Shown: positions 5,786 to 12,509 of the stretch, in pieces
Numbering within the stretch: position 1 is the first letter of the stretch
Layout: each line of letters opens with the position of its first letter
NCBI GenBank assembly: GCA_903895005.1
Contig: CAITSH010000287.1
Coordinates: 1-16,034 of the forward strand
Length of the DNA: 16,034 nucleotides
Direction of reading: 5' to 3'
Source of the DNA: an uncultured Pseudomonadota bacterium
Lineage (GTDB): Bacteria > Pseudomonadota > Gammaproteobacteria > Burkholderiales > SG8-39
Translations under genes and position numbers: made by a program
The notes under the pieces: model-generated
What the model saw: the letters and a program-made list of their open reading frames with translations, nothing else
Database searches by the model: none
Told to the model about the DNA's origin: nothing

Positions 5786-8275
5786 TCAGGTGGCGTGGCC
5801 GAGCGAAAAGCGGAAAGTCGCCCCCTCGCCCGGAACCGCAGTCGCCTCGATATGTCCGCCGTGGCGTTCAATCAGGCGTTTGACAATCGACAATCCGACG
5901 CCGTTGCCGGCAATACTCGGGTCCGAGTGCAGGCGGCGGAACATTCCGTAGAGTTGCGCCGTGTGCGCCATGTCAAATCCAACGCCGTTGTCGCGGACAA
6001 AATACTCCGGCGTGTCGGTGGTCGGGTCGCTTTGCGCGTCGGCGGATGCGGCATTTTTTGTCTGGCACCCGACCTCCACCACGGGTGCCTCGCGCATCGC
6101 CGAATACTTGCAGGCGTTGCCGATCAGGTTGGCGAGTATCTGCCGCACCATGACCGGGTCGCACTGTGCCCGACCCACCCGGTGCAGTTCAAATCGGGTC
6201 CTCGGGTACTGCATGCGCAGCTCGCCGACGATGTCGCCGATCTCCCGGTCGAGGTCCAGATCGATGCGGTTCAGGTCGCCGCGCGTCGCGCGGCCGTATT
6301 CGAGCACATCATCGATAAGCCGTGCCATTCTTGCCGCGGCGGCGGTGATTTTATCCATCAGCCTGCCGGCCTCAGGCCCGGCAGCTTCTCCCAATTCCTC
6401 TTTCAGGATGCTGGTGTAGCCGTCGATGGCGCGAAGCGGCGCCCGCAGGTCGTGCGAAACCGAATAGGAGAAGGCCTCGAGCTCGCGGTTGGCCTGCTCC
6501 AGTTCCACGGTGCGAATGCGCACGCGCCGGTCGAGCGAATCGTTGGCCTCCTGTAATGCCTGTTCGGCGGCGATCCGCTCGGTCACATCGCGCAGGATCA
6601 CCGTCATCAGGCGCCCCGATTGTGTGGCAAGGCTGGAGATGGAAGCTTCGAGAGGAAACTGCATGCCGTTCTTGCGCAATCCGTAGACCATGCGCCGGGA
6701 CGACATGCGGCGCTGTCCTTGTCCTGTTCGGGCGTACTCCTCGATATGACGCGGGTGCGCCGCTCTGGCTTCCAGAGGGAGCAAAAGATCAAGCGGGCGT
6801 CCGATGACCTCGCGCGCGCTGTAGCCGAAAATGTTTTCTGCGGCGGTGTTGAACAGGACGATGGCGTGGGATTCGTCTATGGTTATCGCGCCGTCCATCG
6901 CCGTGTTGACGATGGATTCGAGCATTTTGTACTGCGCGGTAACATTGCGGGAGGCTCCACGATAGCCGGAAAAGCTGCCATCGGCGGCGAACACGGGGTC
7001 GGCATTAACGCTGATGTACACAACCCCACCGGCGAGTGTGGTGCGTTGATAGACGAAGTTGCGAACCGGTTGCCTGGCTTCGAGCATGGCCTTGTGCACC
7101 GACCATGCCTCGGGGGTAGCCTGGGCTCCGGGCAATTCCCAGAGACATTTACCTAGGTCATCCTTGGTAAGTAAGCCGGCTGAATCTGAATCTACCTTGG
7201 CCACTTCGACAAAGCGGAACTGGTCATCCTGCTCCCAATACCAATCGAGGGACAGGTCGACGAGGCTGCGAAAGCGTGCTTCGCGGTTGGCGATCTCAAG
7301 ACTTGCCGCCAGCTGGCGCACGCGCGTGCGCCGGGCAAAGTACAGGAAGCCGGCCAGCATCATGAGCGAGATCGACAGCAAGACGCCGACGATTTGCATC
7401 GTCTTGTTCCACGGCGCGAGAAAGTCTCGGGCGTCAAGACCGGCAACCACGACGAAAGGGTAATCGGCCACGCGCCGGAACGCCCACACACGGTCGACCT
7501 GGTCGACCATGGATGCAAACCGATAGGTTCCACGCGTTTCACCGGAAGTATAGGCGCGCGTCAGGGGGGTGCTCGCAACCACCGCGCTGGCGGCGTTTTG
7601 CGGTTCGGGCCAGCGCACGACAAGGCGTCCGTCCTCGGCACGCCGTATGTTCATGACGCCGCCGGAGCCGAGGTTGAGCGTGGCGAAAATCGATTGGAAG
7701 TACTGCATGTCCATTGAAGCGCTAATAACCCCGATGAATTCACCTCGTGGCCCGCGCAGCGGTCTGGCCACAATAAGGGCAGGCTTTGCGGACAAGCGAC
7801 CTACGATCACATCGGAAAAATACAGCCCCGGCCCAGTGCGGGTTTTGATTTCCTTGAACCACTTCCGGTCACCGTAATTGACCAGTTCGCCGGGGCGGCT
7901 CGAATAACGTACTTGGCCCGTGGCATCGATCGCGGTGATCTGGCCGATTTCGGCGAAATAGCGCACCGTGACGCGCAGGTCTCCGGTGATATGGGTATCG
8001 CGTGACTCTGACTTGGCACCGGACAAGTCTCCCGGATGAAGATTCAGTGCCAGCAGATCGAGCGACGCCTCGACGCGGCGCAAGGTCGAGTCAAAACGGG
8101 TTTCGGCGATGGATGCAAGATTGTCGGCATTGGCGATTGCCGCGCTCTCGGCCTGCTTGTACGTGGCATAACCGACATAGGCCAAGAGAAGGAACGAAAG
8201 GCAGGCGACCGCGGCAAAGGAGAGGGCGTATCTTGCCTTGCTCACCGGTTTAAACTCGAATGACGATGGGGCCAT
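5786..8275 (-). CDS. Membrane-bound dCache-PAS-PAS sensor histidine kinase
   Basis: The 829-residue product is a hybrid-free sensor kinase. In order it has a transmembrane helix (about 18-38), a periplasmic double-Cache-like sensor region (about 40-285), a second helix (about 293-313), a PAS domain (about 331-445), a second PAS domain (about 450-565) and a coiled linker rich in Glu/Gln/Asn. The HisKA box SVSHDLRAPLR carries phospho-acceptor His608. The ATPase domain has an N-box near NLIGNACKY (716-724), a G1 box DNGVGFD (762-768) and a G2 box GNGVGLS (790-796). The chain ends right after the ATPase domain, with no receiver domain. Cache sensors commonly bind small carboxylates, amino acids or purines, but the ligand here cannot be told. 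GAGG lies four bases before the start. No response regulator is in the window, so it is an orphan kinase locally; yajQ lies 174 bp upstream on the same strand. Confidence 0.9.
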   Translation of the reverse strand: MAPSSFEFKPVSKARYALSFAAVACLSFLLLAYVGYATYKQAESAAIANADNLASIAETRFDSTLRRVEASLDLLALNLHPGDLSGAKSESRDTHITGDLRVTVRYFAEIGQITAIDATGQVRYSSRPGELVNYGDRKWFKEIKTRTGPGLYFSDVIVGRLSAKPALIVARPLRGPRGEFIGVISASMDMQYFQSIFATLNLGSGGVMNIRRAEDGRLVVRWPEPQNAASAVVASTPLTRAYTSGETRGTYRFASMVDQVDRVWAFRRVADYPFVVVAGLDARDFLAPWNKTMQIVGVLLSISLMMLAGFLYFARRTRVRQLAASLEIANREARFRSLVDLSLDWYWEQDDQFRFVEVAKVDSDSAGLLTKDDLGKCLWELPGAQATPEAWSVHKAMLEARQPVRNFVYQRTTLAGGVVYISVNADPVFAADGSFSGYRGASRNVTAQYKMLESIVNTAMDGAITIDESHAIVLFNTAAENIFGYSAREVIGRPLDLLLPLEARAAHPRHIEEYARTGQGQRRMSSRRMVYGLRKNGMQFPLEASISSLATQSGRLMTVILRDVTERIAAEQALQEANDSLDRRVRIRTVELEQANRELEAFSYSVSHDLRAPLRAIDGYTSILKEELGEAAGPEAGRLMDKITAAAARMARLIDDVLEYGRATRGDLNRIDLDLDREIGDIVGELRMQYPRTRFELHRVGRAQCDPVMVRQILANLIGNACKYSAMREAPVVEVGCQTKNAASADAQSDPTTDTPEYFVRDNGVGFDMAHTAQLYGMFRRLHSDPSIAGNGVGLSIVKRLIERHGGHIEATAVPGEGATFRFSLGHAT

Positions 8276-8412
8276 GTTGCCTCGGTTGCGGTGCAGCCTG
8301 TTGGCTTGCGCCGTTGCGGGGATCGCGACAATTCGTGAGTCAGTACGAACTTTGCTCCGTGATGCGCGTCGCGTATCGGTCGAGCACAGGGGAGAATACC
8401 CGTTTTCTCTTA

Positions 8413-8426
8413 ACCCGCGCTGGCGC
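8413..8426 (-). other. GC-rich hairpin downstream of yajQ
   Basis: CCGCGC, loop TG and GCGCGG form a 6-bp stem about 25 bp after the yajQ stop, in the 174-bp gap before the kinase gene. On the minus strand it is followed by GGTTAAGAG, without a T-run. It may attenuate or end the yajQ transcript. I see no confident promoter for the kinase in the rest of this gap. Confidence 0.3.
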
Positions 8427-8449
8427 GGCGGGCGTCGTAGGGGCGGAGC

Positions 8450-8935
8450 TTAGTCGCGGAAGTTGTTGAATTGCACCGGCGTTTCGGTGACTGTCTTCCT
8501 GACCAGGGCCATGGCCTCCTGGAGGTCGTCCTTTTTTGCGCCCGATACGCGCACGGCGTTGCCCTGGATGCTCGCCTGAACCTTGAGCTTGGAATCCTTG
8601 ATTGCCTTGACGATTTTCTTGCCCAGTTCCTGCTCGATGCCTTCCTTGACCTTGACCACCTGCTTCATCTTGTCGCCGCCGATTTTTTCAGGGTCCTGCG
8701 GGTCGAGGGAGCGCGTGTCCACGCCGCGCTTGCCGCACTTGATGCGGAACACATCCATGACCTGCTGCAACTGGAAGTTGCTGTCGGCGAAAACCGTGAG
8801 TTCGAGTTCTTTTTGCTCGATGCGCGCGTCCGTCCCCTTGAAGTCAAAGCGGTTGGCGACTTCCTTGTTGGACTGGTCGAGGGCATTGCGCAACTCGACC
8901 TTGTTGATGTCTGAAACGATGTCAAAGGACGGCAT
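8450..8935 (-). CDS. yajQ: YajQ family nucleotide (cyclic di-GMP)-binding protein
   Basis: The 161-residue product matches the YajQ/DUF520 family along its full length, with the usual N-terminus [18 protein letters not shown] and conserved core [13 protein letters not shown], followed by a Lys-rich second domain with the conserved [19 protein letters not shown] region. Members fold as two ferredoxin-like domains. Some bind cyclic di-GMP and act as effectors controlling virulence or motility genes together with a transcription factor; others have been reported to bind nucleic acid. The start at 8935 is preceded by AGGA with a 6-base gap. The gene stands alone on the minus strand between the purine locus and the kinase, and has its own -10 element and a structured leader (see 8936-9001). 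Confidence 0.93.
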   Translation of the reverse strand: MPSFDIVSDINKVELRNALDQSNKEVANRFDFKGTDARIEQKELELTVFADSNFQLQQVMDVFRIKCGKRGVDTRSLDPQDPEKIGGDKMKQVVKVKEGIEQELGKKIVKAIKDSKLKVQASIQGNAVRVSGAKKDDLQEAMALVRKTVTETPVQFNNFRD

Positions 8936-9001
8936 GGCGGTTCCTCATGTTCGCGCCCGGAAGTGGCGCGCAATCCCCGCGTGAGGGGAAAAGGAATTAT
9001 A
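8936..9001 (-). promoter_or_regulatory. yajQ -10 element and structured leader
   Basis: On the minus strand a perfect TATAAT occupies 9001-8996. No good -35 box is visible 16-18 bp upstream, because that region is occupied by the 9012-9027 hairpin. From the expected start near 8989, nearly the entire leader can fold: CCCC/GGGG (8985-8988 with 8975-8978) and then a perfect 6-bp stem CGCGCC/GGCGCG (8952-8957 with 8965-8970). The Shine-Dalgarno AGGA at 8942-8945 follows directly after the second stem. Confidence 0.5.
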
Positions 9002-9011
9002 CCGGAGCCCC

Positions 9012-9027
9012 CCGGCGCTTCCGCCGG
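9012..9027 (-). terminator. Hairpin after the transthyretin-like paralog
   Basis: CCGGCG, loop CTTC (GAAG on the minus strand) and CGCCGG form a perfect 6-bp stem with a tetraloop, 18 bp after the stop of the left-arm operon. No T-run follows on the minus strand, so termination would be inefficient or factor-dependent. It also sits where the -35 region of yajQ should be. Confidence 0.35.
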
Positions 9028-9045
9028 CGCTTTGGGTGGACGGGG

Positions 9046-9405
9046 TTAGGCGCCGCCCCGGAACAGCGAGTAACCCCAGGGGGTGAGCTTGAAGGGCAGG
9101 TGGTAGTGCTGGGCCGGATCGGCGATGCCAAACGCGTAGGTCACCACATCGAGAAAGGGCACCTCCGGCAGCGCGATGCCAGCCTTGCGGTAGTAGTCGG
9201 CGACGTGGAACACCGCCTCGTAAGTGCCGGCCGCGAAGGTGGCGGCAAGCGCCGCTTCGTCCAGGACGCCCTTGCCGCTGATGCTGCCGGCGGCGATCAG
9301 GCGGGCGCCGCCGCCGTTCGCCCGCAGCTCCCGCACCGCTACGCGCATGCCGTGGGCGACAACGCCGCGGGATACATCGACAACGTGGATCGAAATACCG
9401 GGCAT
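9046..9405 (-). CDS. Transthyretin-like protein, diverged 5-hydroxyisourate hydrolase paralog
   Basis: The 119-residue product has the transthyretin/HIU-hydrolase fold signature: ISIHVVDVSRG at the N-terminus, FHVADYYRKAGI (66-77) and QHYHLPFKLTPWGYS (99-113). It is clearly related to the canonical UraH encoded at 10475-10828. However, two conserved active-site elements differ. The DGR segment that carries the catalytic Arg is SGK (Lys45), and the C-terminal YRGS signature is FRGGA, with Phe115 for Tyr. The N-terminal His6 and the HYH histidines remain. It may therefore be a weak HIU hydrolase or act on another substrate. It follows the Bug receptor gene by 15 bp, so the two are probably co-transcribed and translationally coupled, as the last gene of the left arm. 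Family assignment is firm; function is open. Confidence 0.88.
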   Translation of the reverse strand: MPGISIHVVDVSRGVVAHGMRVAVRELRANGGGARLIAAGSISGKGVLDEAALAATFAAGTYEAVFHVADYYRKAGIALPEVPFLDVVTYAFGIADPAQHYHLPFKLTPWGYSLFRGGA

Positions 9406-9420
9406 GTCAGCGGTCCCGGT

Positions 9421-10395
9421 TCAGTCGAGCTTGGCGCCGGAAGCCTTTACCGCGGGGGCCCACTCATTGACCTGCTTTTGCACGAACGCGGTGAATTCAG
9501 CCGCGGACATCTTGCGGCCGCCGACCCCAAGGTCTTCCATGCGCTTGATGATGGTCGGATTGGCCAGCACCTCGACCATCGCTGCATGCAGCTTGTCGAC
9601 GACATTTTTGGGCAGGCCGGCGGGGCCGGACACGCCGAGGAAATTTTCGGCTACCAGCTTGGCCTGGCCCACTTCGATCACCGTTGGCACGTCTGCGGCC
9701 ATGGTGGCGCGCGCCGGAGAAGTCACCGCGACCGCGCGCAGCTTTCCATCCTTCATGAAGGGCACGTTTTGCGGCAGCGTGTCGATGGCCAGCATGATCT
9801 GCCCGCCCAGCAGGTCGTTGTGCATCGGCGAGGAGCCCTTGTAGCCGACATGCTCCATTTTCAGGCCGAGGTCGTTTTTCATCATCTCACCGACGATGTG
9901 GCCGATCGAGCCGATACCACCCGAACCGTAGTTCACGGCATTGGGCTGCGCCTTGATCCAGGTGACCATTTCGGCGAAGTTCTTTGCCGGCACCTTGGGG
10001 TTGAGCACGAACACGTTGGCGACCGAGCCGATGTAGCTGACGTGGGTGAAATCCTTCACCGGGTCGTAGGGCAGTTTGGCGAACATGAAAGGCGAGATGC
10101 TGATGGGCGCGCTGTTGGAGAGCATCAGCGTGTAGCCGTCAGGTGCGGCACGCACGGTTTCGGAGGCGCCTATGGTCGCGCCGCCGCCCGGCTTGTTGTC
10201 GACAATCACCGGTTGGCCGAGCTTTTCCTGCAACGGACCGGCGATGAGCCGGGCGACGATGTCGGATGACCCGCCGGGGGCGAAGGTGACGATCAGCCGG
10301 ACCGGCTTGGTCGGCCAGGCCTGGGCGTGGACGAGTCCGGTTGCCATGCTTAGGGTTAGGCACGCGGCTGCGGTGATGATGGAAAGGCGTTTCAT
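9421..10395 (-). CDS. Bug/TctC-type tripartite tricarboxylate transporter receptor
   Basis: The 324-residue product is a periplasmic solute-binding protein of the Bug (TctC) family, strongly expanded in Burkholderiales. The signal peptide is MKRLSIITAAACLTLSMATG ending at VHAQA. The mature protein begins WPTKPVRLIVTFAPGGSSD and contains the NKPGGGATIGA loop; both are ligand-binding landmarks of the family. The start is supported by GGGGAG 8 bases upstream. No TctA or TctB membrane partners are in the window, as is common for orphan Bug proteins. Its position between uraH and the transthyretin-like paralog suggests that it binds a purine-derived compound (for example urate, allantoin or allantoate), but nothing in the sequence proves the ligand. 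Confidence 0.9.
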   Translation of the reverse strand: MKRLSIITAAACLTLSMATGLVHAQAWPTKPVRLIVTFAPGGSSDIVARLIAGPLQEKLGQPVIVDNKPGGGATIGASETVRAAPDGYTLMLSNSAPISISPFMFAKLPYDPVKDFTHVSYIGSVANVFVLNPKVPAKNFAEMVTWIKAQPNAVNYGSGGIGSIGHIVGEMMKNDLGLKMEHVGYKGSSPMHNDLLGGQIMLAIDTLPQNVPFMKDGKLRAVAVTSPARATMAADVPTVIEVGQAKLVAENFLGVSGPAGLPKNVVDKLHAAMVEVLANPTIIKRMEDLGVGGRKMSAAEFTAFVQKQVNEWAPAVKASGAKLD

Positions 10396-10409
10396 GGTGT
10401 GGCTCCCCT

Positions 10410-10423
10410 GTTCAGATGTGAAC
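10410..10423 (-). promoter_or_regulatory. Inverted repeat before the Bug receptor gene
   Basis: GTTCA-GATG-TGAAC is a perfect 5-bp inverted repeat lying 15-28 bp upstream of the Bug receptor start, immediately before its Shine-Dalgarno sequence. It could be an operator for an extra promoter in the 79-bp gap or a small RNA hairpin limiting ribosome access. No companion -35/-10 pair was convincing. Confidence 0.3.
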
Positions 10424-10474
10424 GTGCAAAAAATACGGCCGGATTGTTGTCGCTAATTGCCGCTTCAGCGCGGT

Positions 10475-10828
10475 TCAGCTGCCCCTGTATGTTGAATAAC
10501 TCCATGGCGAGCAAAGCAGCGGAACATGGTAGTGCGCGTTGACATCGGCGATGCCAAAGCGCAGCGGTACGCGGTCAAAAAAGGCCGGCTCGGGAAGTGC
10601 CACGCCCTGCTTGCGAAAGTAATCGGCGACGTGAAACTCGATCTTGTACTGGCCGACGGCCATGGCCTCGGGTGCGAGCAGCGGCGCGTCGGTGCGCCCG
10701 TCGGCGTTGGTGCGCAGCGTCTTCACCAGGCGCCAGCGCTCACCCTCGATGACGGAAAAATCAATACGCATGTCCGCGGCCGGCTTGCCGGCGGCGGTGT
10801 CGAGTACGTGTGTGGAGAGTCGGCCCAT
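10475..10828 (-). CDS. uraH: 5-hydroxyisourate hydrolase
   Basis: The enzyme hydrolyses 5-hydroxyisourate, the product of urate oxidation, to OHCU. The 117-residue product has every family signature: STHVLDTAAGKPA with His7 at the N-terminus, NADGRTDAPLL with Arg45, AHYHVPLLCSPW with the HxH histidines at 99 and 101, and the diagnostic C-terminal tetrapeptide YRGS. No signal peptide is seen, so it is cytoplasmic. It lies 43 bp after uraD, which encodes the next enzyme, and 79 bp before the Bug receptor gene; all read in the same direction from the divergent promoter region. It is the catalytically normal one of two transthyretin-like genes in this locus. The symbol hiuH is also used. Confidence 0.95.
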   Translation of the reverse strand: MGRLSTHVLDTAAGKPAADMRIDFSVIEGERWRLVKTLRTNADGRTDAPLLAPEAMAVGQYKIEFHVADYFRKQGVALPEPAFFDRVPLRFGIADVNAHYHVPLLCSPWSYSTYRGS

Positions 10829-10871
10829 GTGTTTGGTGAGTGATCCGTATCTTGGTGTGTCGGTCGGCGCG

Positions 10872-11399
10872 TCAGTCCTTGATCATCGCTTCAAGGCGCA
10901 AACGCGTGATGGTGAACACTTGTTCCAGGCAGGCGGCAAGTTCGGTCTCCGGGTCGTTGCCAAGGCGGCGGGCGAACTCGGAAAAAATCTGCGCGCGCGT
11001 GTAGTTGCGCACCGCGATGATGAAGGGAAATCCGTGCTTGGCGCGATAGTCGGCGTTGAGCCGCGTGATCTGGGCTTTTTCAACGGCATCCAGGTTGATC
11101 AGCCCCGCGCCGCGCTGCTCGCTCGTCGAATCGTCGGTTAGCGTGCCAGATTGCGCTTCCTTGCCGGCAAGTTCCGGGTGGGCGCGCAACAAGGTCAACT
11201 GCTCGTCGCGGCTGGCATTCTGTACCGCCAGCACCATGCGCGCATGCAACATGGCAAGGCTGGCAAGCGGCCGCGCATCTGCGCTGCGCTCGGCCACCCA
11301 GGGGGAATGCTCGAACACGCCGCCAAGCCGGGACACGAAGGCCTCACGCGTCAGGCGGTTGATTTCAGCGATGGACAACGGGGCGGGGGATGCAGACAT
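10872..11399 (-). CDS. uraD: OHCU decarboxylase
   Basis: 2-oxo-4-hydroxy-4-carboxy-5-ureidoimidazoline decarboxylase turns OHCU stereospecifically into (S)-allantoin. The 175-residue product from 11399 has the family features: an early FVSRLGGVFEHSPWVAE segment (21-37), the catalytic-His motif RAHPELAGK (His74), KHGFPFIIAVRN (121-132) and FARRLGNDPETEL (142-154). The frame stays open upstream to 11567, but the added residues are not family-like and the family length is about 165-175, so 11399 is preferred; the ribosome-binding site before it is weak. It is the first gene of the left arm, and a good sigma-70-type promoter lies about 80-105 bp upstream. Confidence 0.94.
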   Translation of the reverse strand: MSASPAPLSIAEINRLTREAFVSRLGGVFEHSPWVAERSADARPLASLAMLHARMVLAVQNASRDEQLTLLRAHPELAGKEAQSGTLTDDSTSEQRGAGLINLDAVEKAQITRLNADYRAKHGFPFIIAVRNYTRAQIFSEFARRLGNDPETELAACLEQVFTITRLRLEAMIKD

Positions 11400-11465
11400 T
11401 TCGGATTGGCTGACCTGAGGATGTCGATAGAAACGAGACTGACTGGTGGCAATAGCGAGGGATGC

Positions 11466-11477
11466 TGCAGTACAGCG
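11466..11477 (-). promoter_or_regulatory. Candidate operator site O2
   Basis: On the minus strand this reads CGCTGTACTGCA, sharing the CGCTGT half with the sites at 11611 and 11633. It lies just downstream of the -10 box of the proposed uraD promoter, around the transcription start, a typical place for a repressor. It is the weakest of the four matches. Confidence 0.35.
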
Positions 11478-11506
11478 ACAATAAACGCTCGATTGTATGC
11501 AGTCAA
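11478..11506 (-). promoter_or_regulatory. Proposed uraD operon promoter
   Basis: On the minus strand TTGACT (11506-11501) is followed after exactly 17 bp by TATTGT (11483-11478), a good sigma-70-type promoter (5 of 6 and 4 of 6 matches). Transcription would begin near 11471, leaving a leader of about 70 bases before uraD. A candidate regulator site (11491-11502) covers the spacer next to the -35 box. Confidence 0.6.
11491..11502 (-). promoter_or_regulatory. Candidate operator site O1
   Basis: On the minus strand this reads CTGCATACAATC, matching CTGTGTACAATC at 11613-11624 at 10 of 12 positions. It lies between the -35 and -10 boxes of the proposed uraD promoter. The TGYRTACA core resembles the TGTATACA-like operators common for FCD-type GntR proteins, and the GntR gene is divergently adjacent. 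Confidence 0.45.
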
Positions 11507-11594
11507 GATTACGAGCGCGGCCTAAAAGCCCAATGTTTTCAGTGGGATTTAACCTGCGTGTTTGCAATTCATTGAATGATAGACGATTTTTTCT

Positions 11595-11623
11595 TTGCAG
11601 CTGGAATTCTCGCTGTGTACAAT
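11595..11623 (+). promoter_or_regulatory. Proposed promoter of the GntR gene and right arm
   Basis: TTGCAG (11595-11600), a 17-bp spacer and TACAAT (11618-11623, 5 of 6) form a plausible sigma-70-type promoter. The expected start is near 11630, leaving a leader of about 87 bases if ATG11717 is used, or almost none if ATG11639 is used. The candidate operators at 11611 and 11633 overlap the -10 box and the start region, which predicts autoregulation. Confidence 0.5.
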
Positions 11624-11648
11624 CACTGAAAACGCTGTATGCAAATCA
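11611..11648 (+). promoter_or_regulatory. Candidate operators O3 and O4, 22-bp direct repeat
   Basis: CGCTGTGTACAATCA (11611-11625) and CGCTGTATGCAAATCA (11633-11648) are related sequences whose starts are exactly 22 bp apart, about two helical turns, so two bound dimers would lie on the same DNA face. They overlap the proposed GntR promoter and transcription start. Confidence 0.45.
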
Positions 11649-11716
11649 ACCAGAATCAAGCCCGGCCCAAGGTTTCAATTCATCCGCGACAGCCCCTAGA
11701 GCCTCCACAGCCAAGC

Positions 11717-12475
11717 ATGTCAGCCACGAGCGATCCGATTACGACTGAACACCAGGGTGCAGAGCCGCGCAAGGCGGGCCAACGGGTGCGACGCAGCGTG
11801 AACAAGCCGGTTACCACGGAGCAGATCGCCAGCCGCCTTGCCACTGCCATTACTGAGCACCGCCTGCCGCCCGGGACCCGCCTGGTTGAGGAAAGCCTGG
11901 GCGATGTGTTCGGCGTGTCACGCACCAAGGTGCGCCAGGCCCTGTTCCAGCTGGCTCGCGCCAAGATCGTGACACTTGCCTCGGGTCGGGGCGCCTGCGT
12001 GGCGCGTCCGGGCGTGCAGGAGGCACGCGACATTTTCGAGGCGCGCCGTGTCATCGAGCGTGCGCTGGTGTGGCGTTTTACCCAGGTGGCGTCTGCGGCG
12101 AGCATCGGACGCCTGCGCGCCCACATTGCGTTGGAGCAGGCGGCGCTTGTGTCGGGCGACCGTGCCGCCGGGACACGCCTCTCGGGCGAATTTCACCTGC
12201 TCATCGCCGAGATGTCGGGCAACGCCGTGCTCGCCGAGTTGTTGCGCGAGATGGTCTCGCGCACCTCGCTTATCATCGTGCTGTACGGCTCGATACTGCC
12301 CGCCTCGTGCTCGGCCGAGGAGCATGCAGGGCTGCTGGAAAAAATCGAGAGTCGTGACGCCGAGGGCGCATTGCGCATGATGGCGCACCACCTCGATCAC
12401 ATTGAGCGCGGGCTGAATCTGCGCGAAGAAGAGCAGCCGACGGTGGACTTGCGTACGGCACTGGCGGAAAAATAA
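11717..12475 (+). CDS. GntR family (FCD subfamily) transcriptional regulator
   Basis: The product has an N-terminal winged-helix domain typical of GntR proteins (TEQIASRLATAITEHRLPPGTRLVEE, then the recognition region VFGVSRTKVRQALFQLARA and wing segment SGRGACVARP). A C-terminal all-helical FCD ligand-binding domain begins at ARDIFEARRVIERALV and includes FHLLIAEMSGN and a His-rich MMAHHLDHIE helix that may bind metal. The start is uncertain: ATG11717 gives 252 residues, while an in-frame ATG at 11639 gives 278. I prefer 11717, because the likely transcript starts near 11630, but neither start has a clear Shine-Dalgarno sequence. FCD regulators usually repress catabolic operons and are released by a pathway intermediate. 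Position and repeated operator-like sites suggest control of both arms of the purine locus. The inducer is unknown. Confidence 0.9.
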   Translation: MSATSDPITTEHQGAEPRKAGQRVRRSVNKPVTTEQIASRLATAITEHRLPPGTRLVEESLGDVFGVSRTKVRQALFQLARAKIVTLASGRGACVARPGVQEARDIFEARRVIERALVWRFTQVASAASIGRLRAHIALEQAALVSGDRAAGTRLSGEFHLLIAEMSGNAVLAELLREMVSRTSLIIVLYGSILPASCSAEEHAGLLEKIESRDAEGALRMMAHHLDHIERGLNLREEEQPTVDLRTALAEK

Positions 12476-12509
12476 GGACGGCATCATCGAAACGGAATCG
12501 AAGCACACC

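Noticed and set aside
8947..10269. Long open frame (440 codons) on the plus strand across the transthyretin paralog and Bug receptor
   Set aside because: It is antisense to two clearly recognised genes, its His/Asp/Arg-rich translation resembles no family, and such mirror frames are expected in high-GC DNA.
11400..11567. N-terminal extension of uraD
   Set aside because: It would remove the regulatory region and add residues not found in OHCU decarboxylases; the 175-residue form has the family length.
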